Source: Miltoncostaea sp050249835
GTDB taxonomy: Bacteria; Actinomycetota; Thermoleophilia; Miltoncostaeales; Miltoncostaeaceae
Assembly: GCA_050249835.1 (NCBI GenBank)
Contig: JBFWPT010000001.1
Location: 189,915 to 253,914 of the forward strand
DNA: 64,000 bases
Direction: 5' to 3'
This document shows positions 57,525 through 64,000 of the stretch, in pieces (position 1 is the stretch's first letter; each line of letters starts with the position of its first letter). The position numbers and the translations under genes were made by a program. Under the pieces are notes generated by a model. The model was given only the letters and a program-made list of their open reading frames with translations, searched no databases and was not told where the DNA came from.

Positions 57525-58523
57525 ATGACGACGAACGCGCCCTCCGGCTCCGACGCGCCCCTCGACCGCCGCCCCCTGCCGGGGGCCGACGTGCTGAGGC
57601 GCATCGCCGCACCGGAGTACGCGGGCCTCATCGTCGTGCTCATCGGGCTCTGCGCCTACTTCGCGGCCACCGAGCCGCTGTTCACGTCCGGCTCGAACAT
57701 GCAGAACCTGTTCCGGCAGGCGTCGGTCCTGACGATGCTCGTCTGCGGCCAGATCTTCGTCGTGCTCGCGGGCGGCATCGACATCTCCGTCGGCGCCCAG
57801 GTGTCGCTGCTGTCGATCGTCGCGGTCGTGCTCTCGCTGGAGATGCCGCTGCCGCTGGCGCTGCTCCTGACGGTCCTCGTCGGCTGCGCCATCGGCCTCA
57901 TCAACGGCCTGCTCGTGACCGTCGCGCGGATCTCGCCGATCATCACCACGATCGCCACCTGGCAGCTCCTGCTCGGGTTCAGCCTCTGGTACACGAACGG
58001 GCTCCCGAAGCGGAACTTCGACTCGGACTACGCCTGGCTCGGGTCGAGCAAGATCCTCTTCCTGGCGACGCCGACCGCCCTCGCGATCGTCGTCGTCGCG
58101 GCGGCCTGGTTCCTGCTCAACCGCACCACCTTCGGCCGCTACACATACGCCGTCGGAGGGAACGCCGAGGCCTCGCGCCTCTCGGGCATCCGCGTCCGCG
58201 GCGTGCTCATCCTGGGCTACATCGTCTGCAGCCTCTTCACCGCGCTCGCGGCGATCACGCTGTCGTCCCGCGTCGGGTCCGGCCTGCCGGACCTCGGGAA
58301 CGGGCTGGAGATCACCGCGATCGCGGCGGTGTTCATCGGCGGGGTCGCGTGGGGCGGTGGCGCCGGCAGCGTCATCGGCGCGGTGCTCGGCGTCGCGCTC
58401 CTGTCGGTGCTGTCCAACGGCCTCGATCTCAACGCGGTCAACTCGAACATCCAGACGATGGTGATCGGCGCGCTCATCCTGCTCGCCGTCGGCGTCAACA
58501 ACCTGCGCGGCCGCCGTGGCTGA
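57525..58523 (+). CDS. Ribose/galactose-type ABC permease (RbsC-like)
   Basis: This 332-residue permease has about ten hydrophobic segments and family motifs GGIDISVGAQVSLLSIVAVV, ARISPIITTIATWQLLLGF, TFGRYTYAVGGNAEASRLSGIRV and GGVAWGGGAGSVIGAVLG. It forms the channel for a sugar-like or polyol-like substrate. It is the first gene of the operon controlled by the palindrome upstream. It overlaps the ATPase gene by 8 bp. Confidence 0.92.
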   Translation: MTTNAPSGSDAPLDRRPLPGADVLRRIAAPEYAGLIVVLIGLCAYFAATEPLFTSGSNMQNLFRQASVLTMLVCGQIFVVLAGGIDISVGAQVSLLSIVAVVLSLEMPLPLALLLTVLVGCAIGLINGLLVTVARISPIITTIATWQLLLGFSLWYTNGLPKRNFDSDYAWLGSSKILFLATPTALAIVVVAAAWFLLNRTTFGRYTYAVGGNAEASRLSGIRVRGVLILGYIVCSLFTALAAITLSSRVGSGLPDLGNGLEITAIAAVFIGGVAWGGGAGSVIGAVLGVALLSVLSNGLDLNAVNSNIQTMVIGALILLAVGVNNLRGRRG

Positions 58524-60018
58524 GCCCGTAGCCGCCCTGCGCGGGGTCACCCGCCGCTTCGACGCGGTCACCGCGCTCGACGACGTGAGCATCGACTTCC
58601 ACGTCGGGACGGTCCACGCCCTGCTCGGGGAGAACGGGAGCGGCAAGTCGACGACGGTCCGGATCCTCACCGGCGCCCTCACCCCCGACGAGGGGACGGT
58701 GGCGATCGACGGACAGGACGTCGCCTTCGCGACCCCGCGCGCGGCCATCGACGCCGGCATCGCCGCCGCCTACCAGGAGAGCGCGCTCGTCCCGCACCTG
58801 ACCGTCGCCCAGAACGTGGTGCTCGGCCACGAGCGCACCCGTCTCGGCGTGCTGGCGGGCGGGGCCCGCGCCGAGGCGCGGCGCTGGCTCGACGAGGTGG
58901 GTCTGGAGGTCCGCCCCGAGGCGCGCGTGAGCCGGCTCTCGGTGGCCGAGCAGCAGCTCGTGGCGATCGCCAAGGCGCTGTCGCTGCAGGCCCGCGTGCT
59001 CATCCTCGACGAGCCCACGGCCGCCCTCAACGGCACCGAGGTCGACCACCTCATCGGCCTCGTGCGGACGCTGCGCGACCGCGGGCTGGCGATCGTCTAC
59101 ATCACCCACCGCCTCGCCGAGGTGGCGCAGATCGCCGACACGGTGACCGTCCTCAAGGACGGGAGGCTCGTGACGACGCGGCCCGCGGCCGGCCTGACGG
59201 AGGACGAGATCGTCCCGCTCATGGTCGGGCGGGAGGTGACGCAGCTCTATCCGGAGCGGCCGGCCCCGGCAGACGACGTCGTGCTCTCCGCCTCGGGGTT
59301 GCGCACCTCCGACGGCCGCGTGCAGGTCGACGCCTTCGAGCTGCACGCGGGCGAGATCGTGGGCATCGCCGGGCTGGAGGGATCCGGCCGCAGCGTCCTC
59401 GCCCGGATGCTCGCCGGCGTCGAGCCCGGCGCCTCGGGCGAGCTCGTCCTGCGCGGCGAGGCGCTGGCGCGCCCGACGCCCGGGCGGGCGCTCCGGCGCG
59501 GGCTGGGCTACGTGCCGCCCGACCGCCGCCGCCAGGCGATCGTGCCCACCTTCTCGGTGGGGCGCTCGATCACCCTGGCGAGCCTCTGGTCCTTCTCCCA
59601 CGTGTCCGTCATCCGTCCCCGCGCCGAGCGGGAGCGGGCGCGGCGGTTCATCGACCGCTTCGCCATCAAAGCCGCCGGGGCCTCGGCACCGATCCGGACC
59701 CTCTCCGGCGGCAACCAGCAGAAGGTCGTCCTCTCGCGCGTGCTGTGCGCGGGGACGCGGGTGCTCGTCTGCGACGAGCCCACCGCCGGCGTCGACATCG
59801 GCGCCCGCGGCGAGATCTACCACGCCCTCTCCGGCCTCGCCGCCGACGGACACGGGGTCGTGGTCTCGTCCTCCGACATGCTCGAGCTCCTCGGCCTGTG
59901 CCACCGCATCGTCGTGATGCGGGAGGGGCGGCCGGCGCTCGAGATCCCCGCCGACGGGGCCTCCGAGGAGGTCCTCATGCGCGCCCAGCTCCCGGAGGTG
60001 GGTGCCGCCGCGGCCTGA
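58516..60018 (+). CDS. Ribose-type ABC ATPase, two nucleotide-binding domains (RbsA-like)
   Basis: This 500-residue protein has two ABC domains. The first has Walker A GENGSGKS, LSVAEQQLVAIAKAL and LILDEPTAALNGTE. The second has a degenerate Walker A (GLEGSGRS), LSGGNQQKVVLSRVL and LVCDEPTAGVDIGARGEIY. Degeneracy of one site is normal for RbsA/MglA. It powers the importer formed with the RbsC-like permease. GTG start overlaps the permease stop. Confidence 0.94.
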   Translation: MAEPVAALRGVTRRFDAVTALDDVSIDFHVGTVHALLGENGSGKSTTVRILTGALTPDEGTVAIDGQDVAFATPRAAIDAGIAAAYQESALVPHLTVAQNVVLGHERTRLGVLAGGARAEARRWLDEVGLEVRPEARVSRLSVAEQQLVAIAKALSLQARVLILDEPTAALNGTEVDHLIGLVRTLRDRGLAIVYITHRLAEVAQIADTVTVLKDGRLVTTRPAAGLTEDEIVPLMVGREVTQLYPERPAPADDVVLSASGLRTSDGRVQVDAFELHAGEIVGIAGLEGSGRSVLARMLAGVEPGASGELVLRGEALARPTPGRALRRGLGYVPPDRRRQAIVPTFSVGRSITLASLWSFSHVSVIRPRAERERARRFIDRFAIKAAGASAPIRTLSGGNQQKVVLSRVLCAGTRVLVCDEPTAGVDIGARGEIYHALSGLAADGHGVVVSSSDMLELLGLCHRIVVMREGRPALEIPADGASEEVLMRAQLPEVGAAAA

Positions 60019-60071
60019 CCCGGCGCGCGCCCTCCCGGCCCACCGTCCTCATCCTGGAGGTTCTTCCCGAC

Positions 60072-61190
60072 ATGTCCCCTGCTCCCGAAGGCACCCGCGC
60101 GTCGCGCGGGCGCGTGGCGCGCATCGCCGCCACCGCCGTCGCGCTCATCTGCGCGGCTGGCCTCGTCGCCGCCTGTGGCGACGACGACGACTCCGGCGAC
60201 GGCGGCACCACCGCCGCCTCCACCACGGCCGCGGCCCCCGAGGTCGGGAACATCAACGAGTATCCGCTGCCCGAGATCACGGAGCCGTCCGCCCAGTACA
60301 AGGTCGTGCTGCTCCAGGCGCACCGCAGCGACGCGTTCGCGATCAGCGCCGCGGAGGCTGTCGAGGAGATGGGCCGCGAGTACGGCGTCGAGGTGATCGT
60401 CAACGACGCCGGCGGCTACCAGAACGTGCCGAAGCAGATCGACCAGATCGAGGCCGCCATCCTCGAGGAGCCGGACGCCCTTCTCTTCTGGAGCACCGAC
60501 CCGACCGCGGTCACCCCGGCGCTGGAGAAGGTGAAGGCCGCAGGCATCAAGCTCGTCGGCTTCGTGCAGCCGCCGGAGGTCGAGACCGAGTTCACCGTCA
60601 CGGGCGACTTCACGCTCGACGGCGAGACGATGGCCCGCTCCCTCTTCACCAAGATGGGCGGCTCCGGCAAGGTCATGGTGATCCTGGGCGGCGCCGGCTC
60701 GGCCTACCAGTCGTCCCTCAAGGCGGGCTTCGAGGCCGCGCTCGACGACTTCCCGGACATCGAGGTCGTCGCCGACCAGACGATCCCGGACTTCGACCCG
60801 TCCAAGGTGCAGTCGGCCGTCGAGACCCAGCTCGTGCGCAACCCGGACCTCGGTGGCGTGATGACCACCACGACCGCCATGGCGGCGTCGGCGACCGACG
60901 CCCTCGCGGCGGGCGGCCGCGGCTCGGACGCCTTCGCCGTCGGCCAGATCCTGGGCGACTGCGACCAGATCCGCCTGCTCCAGGAGGACCGCCTCGCCAT
61001 CGTGCTCGGCGTGCCCGCCGTCTACTACGGCCGCCTGGCCATGGCGAACACCATCTCGATGCTCGAGGGCGGCACGGTCGACCAGCTGACCGTCGTCCCC
61101 GGCAACGTCTACACGCCCGCCAACATCGACGAGGCGCCGCTCGAGCTGGAGATCGCCCCGCAGTTCCGCGAGGGCTGCAGCACCTCCTGA
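60072..61190 (+). CDS. Sugar-type substrate-binding lipoprotein (RbsB-like)
   Basis: This 372-residue protein has a signal peptide with lipobox AAGLVAAC, an acidic/Ser-Thr linker and a Peripla_BP_4 domain (VVLLQAHRSDAFAISAAEAVEEM, QIDQIEAAILEEPDALLFWSTDPTAV, VMVILGGAGSAYQSSLKAGFEAAL, GVMTTTTAMAASATDAL). It captures the ligand for the transporter. GGAGG lies 11 bp before ATG 60072. The operon also encodes an aldolase, so the ligand may be a sugar acid or keto-acid precursor, which is inference. Confidence 0.9.
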   Translation: MSPAPEGTRASRGRVARIAATAVALICAAGLVAACGDDDDSGDGGTTAASTTAAAPEVGNINEYPLPEITEPSAQYKVVLLQAHRSDAFAISAAEAVEEMGREYGVEVIVNDAGGYQNVPKQIDQIEAAILEEPDALLFWSTDPTAVTPALEKVKAAGIKLVGFVQPPEVETEFTVTGDFTLDGETMARSLFTKMGGSGKVMVILGGAGSAYQSSLKAGFEAALDDFPDIEVVADQTIPDFDPSKVQSAVETQLVRNPDLGGVMTTTTAMAASATDALAAGGRGSDAFAVGQILGDCDQIRLLQEDRLAIVLGVPAVYYGRLAMANTISMLEGGTVDQLTVVPGNVYTPANIDEAPLELEIAPQFREGCSTS

Positions 61191-61227
61191 TCACTCCCGG
61201 ACCCTGATCGACCCAAAGGAGCTCACG

Positions 61228-62538
61228 ATGGGAAGCCCAGCCACACACCGACGAGCGGCGGTCCGCGTCCGCGGCCCCGTCCTCGACCACCCCGTCGCAC
61301 AGGGAGTCGAGATCGTCGGGTGGACCGACATGGACGGCAAGCCCGACGGCCTGCAGATGCAGTACCAGGAGGTCGCCGGCCGCCATTACCTTTACGTCGG
61401 CCACTTCTGGTCCGGGGGCGTGAGCATCCTCGATGTCACCGACCCCGCCAAGCCGTCGGTCGCCGGGTTCGTCCCGACGCCCAACCCGGACACGTGGCAC
61501 ATCAAGGTCCAGGTCGCCGAGGGCATCATGATGCTGCCCTCCGAGCTGAACTTCTTCGCCGCGAACGTGGATGCGGCCAACGTCCGCTCGGGCGTCCGCT
61601 TCTTCGACGTCTCGAACCCCGTGGAGCCGGTGGAGATCGGCTTCGCGGAGGCCGGCGGGATCGGCTGCCACCGGTCCTGGTGGAACGGCGGCCAGTACGC
61701 CTACGTGTCGGCGGGCATCCACGCCCCGGGCATCAACATGCACGGCGCGCCGGACATGACCCGGGTCATGCTGACGCTGGACGTCTCGGACCCGTCGAGC
61801 CCGCAGAAGGTGAGCGAGTTCTGGCTGCCCGAGCAGCGCCCGGGCGGCCCGCCGATCGGTGACGGCGAGACGGTCTACACGCACCAGCCGCTCGTCGAGG
61901 ACGACCGCGCCTACGTCGCCTACTGGGACGGCGGGTTCGCGATCGTGGACATCGAGGACCGGGCGAACCCGCAGCTCATCTCGCACGTGAAGACGTTCCC
62001 CGACCTCTCGGACGGGAACACCCACACGTGCGTGCCGATCCGCGAGCGCGACCAGCTCATCGTGATCGAGGAGAACACCGCCAACTTCGGCGGGGAGGGC
62101 CTCAAGTCGATCTGGGTCTTCGACATCAGCGACGAGGCCAACCCGGTGTCGATCTCCAAGATGCCGATCCCGGTGCCGTCCTCCGACGAGCCGTACGAGA
62201 CGTACTTCGAGCGGGGCGACCGGTTCGGGCCGCACTGCGTCCACGAGAACCACGTCAACACCAAGCGCGAGATCGACAAGATCTACGCGACGTACTGCAA
62301 CGCGGGGCTGCGGATCTACGACATCGAGGACGCGGCGAACCCCCGCGAGGTGGCGTCCTTCGTCGCCCCGGACCCGGACACGATCATGGATCCGCGTCCG
62401 TACGACCGCGAGTTCGACATCTTCCACGGAGGGAGCCGGGTGGCGTGCACCCAGGACGTGCTGGTCGACCCGCGCGGCTACATCTACCTGTCGGGCACGA
62501 ACGACGGGATCTGGATCCTGAAGGAGACCGGGGCCTGA
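61228..62538 (+). CDS. LVIVD-repeat beta-propeller protein
   Basis: This 436-residue protein has repeated propeller blades: VSILDVTDPAKPSVAGF, VRFFDVSNPVEPVEIGF, VMLTLDVSDPSSPQKVSEF, FAIVDIEDRANPQLIS, IWVFDISDEANPVSIS and LRIYDIEDAANPREVASF. These are the LVIVD/DvS-DPxxP type of surface or cytoplasmic propellers. It has conserved His and Trp residues (CHRSWW, FGPHCVHENH) and no signal peptide. It is between the binding protein and aldolase genes in one operon. It may be an enzyme such as a lactonase-like propeller, but I cannot assign a reaction. Confidence 0.8.
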   Translation: MGSPATHRRAAVRVRGPVLDHPVAQGVEIVGWTDMDGKPDGLQMQYQEVAGRHYLYVGHFWSGGVSILDVTDPAKPSVAGFVPTPNPDTWHIKVQVAEGIMMLPSELNFFAANVDAANVRSGVRFFDVSNPVEPVEIGFAEAGGIGCHRSWWNGGQYAYVSAGIHAPGINMHGAPDMTRVMLTLDVSDPSSPQKVSEFWLPEQRPGGPPIGDGETVYTHQPLVEDDRAYVAYWDGGFAIVDIEDRANPQLISHVKTFPDLSDGNTHTCVPIRERDQLIVIEENTANFGGEGLKSIWVFDISDEANPVSISKMPIPVPSSDEPYETYFERGDRFGPHCVHENHVNTKREIDKIYATYCNAGLRIYDIEDAANPREVASFVAPDPDTIMDPRPYDREFDIFHGGSRVACTQDVLVDPRGYIYLSGTNDGIWILKETGA

Positions 62539-62560
62539 TCCACGGGTCCCGCGACCGGGC

Positions 62561-62592
62561 CCGGCGGCGGGTGGTCCCCCTCCCGCCGCCGG
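62561..62592. terminator. Intergenic hairpin before aldolase gene
   Basis: CCGGCGGCGGG (62561-62571) and its complement (62582-62592) form an 11-bp perfect stem with a 10-nt loop, 52 bp before the aldolase ATG. It may be a partial terminator or a stabilising structure inside the operon. Confidence 0.55.
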
Positions 62593-62644
62593 CCCCGGCC
62601 GACCGCCCCTGCCCGACACCGGACGCCGAACGCGGAGGACGACG

Positions 62645-63466
62645 ATGCTCAACATGAAGGAGGCCCTCGCGGGAACCGAGCCGCTCATCGGCACGTTCTC
62701 CACCTCGGGGTCGGCGGTGATGGTCGAGACCATCGGGTACGCGGGGATGGACTTCGTTGTCCTGGACTGCGAGCACGCCGCGGTCAGCCCGTACGGGGGT
62801 GAGATCGCGACGCTCATCCGGGCGGCCTGGTCGGCAGGGATGCCGCCGATCGTCCGGGTGACCTGGAACGACCCCGGCCAGATCCTGAAGGCGCTCGACA
62901 TGGGCGCCAGCGCGGTCGTGGTGCCGCACGTCAACACGGCCGAGGAGGCCGCGTCGGCGGTGTCGGCGGCCCACCATCACCCGCTGGGCCGCCGCAGCGC
63001 GACGCCGGCGGTGATGGGCTCCCAGCAGGGCCTCACGCCCTGGCCGGACCACTACGGGCGCTCGCAGCGCGAGACCGTCGTCATCCCCCTCATCGAGGAG
63101 ATGGCGGGGGTGGAGAACATCGAGGAGATCGCGGCCGTGCCCAACCTCGGGGGCATCTTCTTCGGCCCGTTCGACCTGGCCGTCTCGAAGGGCGCCGCCG
63201 GCGACGCCCGCGACGCCGACGTCTCGGCCGAGCGGGCGCGGGTCTACGCCGCCGCCGCCGACCACGACCTGCCGGTGTTCGACCTCGCGTGGAGCCCGGA
63301 CGCCGCGCTGGCGCTCATCCGGCTCGGCGCGAAGGCCGTCGCGGTCAACGTGGACGTGAGCATCTTCGCGGCCAGCCTGCGCGACCTCGCGGCCGAGTCG
63401 GCCGACGCCAAGCGCCGCCTCCGCACCTCGCGGCGCCGCGCGCGGGCCGCCGACGGCCGCGGCTGA
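62645..63466 (+). CDS. HpcH/HpaI-family aldolase
   Basis: This 273-residue class II aldolase has FVVLDCEHAAVSPYGGE (metal/catalytic region), PPIVRVTWNDPGQILKALDMGASAVVVPHVNTAEEAA (loop with Arg and barrel strand), VIPLIEEMAGVENIEEI (metal-ligand Glu) and FFGPFDLAVSKG (metal-ligand Asp). These enzymes cleave 2-keto-4-hydroxy acids to pyruvate and an aldehyde. GGAGG precedes ATG 62645. It would process the imported substrate of the ABC transporter. Confidence 0.9.
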   Translation: MLNMKEALAGTEPLIGTFSTSGSAVMVETIGYAGMDFVVLDCEHAAVSPYGGEIATLIRAAWSAGMPPIVRVTWNDPGQILKALDMGASAVVVPHVNTAEEAASAVSAAHHHPLGRRSATPAVMGSQQGLTPWPDHYGRSQRETVVIPLIEEMAGVENIEEIAAVPNLGGIFFGPFDLAVSKGAAGDARDADVSAERARVYAAAADHDLPVFDLAWSPDAALALIRLGAKAVAVNVDVSIFAASLRDLAAESADAKRRLRTSRRRARAADGRG

Positions 63467-63493
63467 CGACACCATCCAGAGGGGAGGACGACA

Positions 63494-63784
63494 GTGAGGA
63501 CAACGCTCCTGATCCGCCACCGCGTCGGTGACTTCGACGTGTGGCGCGGCATCTACGAGGGCTTCGCACCGCAGCAGGCCGCGGGCGGCGTGCGCAGCCA
63601 GATGGCGCTGCGTGCCGCCGACGACCCGGCGGACATCGTGGTGACCCACACCTTCGACTCGCGCGAGGCCGCCGAGGCCTACCTCGCCAACGCCGAGCTG
63701 CGCGCCGCGATGGCCGACGCGACGGTCGACCAGGACTCGGTCTCGATCGAGTTCTTCGACGAGGTGGTCCCGGTCACGGCATGA
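63494..63784 (+). CDS. Small dimeric alpha/beta-barrel-like protein
   Basis: This 96-residue protein has the beta-alpha-beta pattern of ABM/EthD-like dimeric barrels: LLIRHRVGDFDVWRGIYEGFAP, GVRSQMALRAADDPADIVVTHTFDSREAAEAYLA and a last strand SVSIEFFDEV. Such proteins are monooxygenases, isomerases or degraders of small aromatics. GTG start after GGGGAGG. It is co-transcribed with the aldolase (27-bp gap). Specific activity is not inferable. Confidence 0.7.
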   Translation: MRTTLLIRHRVGDFDVWRGIYEGFAPQQAAGGVRSQMALRAADDPADIVVTHTFDSREAAEAYLANAELRAAMADATVDQDSVSIEFFDEVVPVTA

Positions 63785-63923
63785 CCCGGCACCTGACCGA
63801 CTGGACGGACGGCGCCCCGGCCCGGCGGAAGGTCGAGGCGCCGTCTGTCCCATCGTCCGGCGGACGCGGGCGGCGCCGTCCCTAGCATCGGGGCGACCCA
63901 CGCCCCCGGAGAGGACGTTCACG

Positions 63924-64000
63924 GTGCCACGGACCACCCGACTGCTGGCCGCGCTCGCAGGAGCCGCGCTCGCCGCCCCCGCCACGGGCCTCGCCGCGCC
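63924..64000 (+). CDS. 5' end of an exported protein
   Basis: GTG 63924 follows CGGAGAGG and begins a signal peptide (RLLAALAGAALAAPATGLAA) that runs off the window at base 64,000. Only 25 residues are visible, so the mature protein cannot be named. Confidence 0.6.
   Translation, partial: MPRTTRLLAALAGAALAAPATGLAA

Noticed and set aside
1..64000. CRISPR arrays and rRNA genes
   Set aside because: No regularly spaced direct repeats of 24-40 bp and no rRNA-like sequence were seen.

Overview
The window is high-GC DNA with frequent GTG starts and many 4-bp ATGA/GTGA overlaps between genes. The conjugation genes are of the SCO6880/VirB4/TraG type. Together these suggest an actinobacterium, possibly Thermoleophilia (Solirubrobacterales-like); the class is an inference from gene content, not a match. 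The window has two parts. Positions 1 to about 51,376 look like accessory DNA organised as an integrative and conjugative element (ICE). From 51,377 to 64,000 it looks like resident chromosome.

ICE, left to right. At 1-4,182 there is a 5'-truncated gene, an XRE/ImmA regulator-protease with a companion, an Abi_C-type abortive-infection protein and a HTH protein. At 4,184-10,524 a canonical promoter and a leader peptide precede ssb, a receiver-less winged-helix regulator, a sigma-region-4-like protein, ParB and a MobF (TrwC/TraI) relaxase-helicase. At 10,646-21,666 there is a metal/redox stress island: BlaI/M56 sensor pair, two small membrane proteins, methyltransferase, SCO remnant, BNR-type lipoprotein, CcdA-TlpA, ArsR, P1B-ATPase, LspA and an ABC exporter. 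Three near-identical BlaI-like operators are spread over it, and there are decayed ArsR, SCO and TlpA copies. At 21,757-29,989 lies the leftward transfer operon: ArdC-like protein, VirD4-type coupling protein, VirB4-like ATPase, SCO6880-like protein, TrbL/VirB6-like protein, VirB8-like protein and a small membrane protein.

At 30,530-43,497 there is a second cargo, a leftward 15-gene catabolic block: alanine dehydrogenase, TetR, a Liv-type ABC transporter, alpha/beta hydrolase, LLM oxidoreductase, DUF1028 Ntn-hydrolase, two tandem SnoaL-like paralogues, M20 peptidase, another SnoaL-like protein and Ohr. A frameshifted sacsin/Hsp90-like gene cut off by an IS630 remnant follows at 43,746-44,656. 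At 44,749-51,221 there are further conjugation-type genes, including a secreted protein, a membrane protein, double-HTH and IclR regulators, a wall hydrolase, an excisionase-like protein and a tyrosine integrase. The integrase reads toward the 3' end of tRNA-Ser(CGA), the probable attachment gene. The same 26-bp element lies 21-22 bp upstream of both leftward transfer operons, which links the two modules across the catabolic cargo.

Chromosome. Two divergent tRNA-Ser genes and a tRNA-Val come first. Then come secreted proteins of unknown function and an unusual ECF sigma factor with a HC2-like finger, a membrane segment and a long Pro/Ala/Gly/Val tail. Three copies of one promoter-like motif with fixed spacing surround it. 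A collagen-like secreted protein follows. The right end holds a catabolic locus: a XRE-cupin regulator divergent from a ribose-type ABC transporter, a LVIVD-type beta-propeller protein, a HpcH/HpaI aldolase and a small dimeric-barrel-like protein. The last 77 bases are the start of another exported protein.
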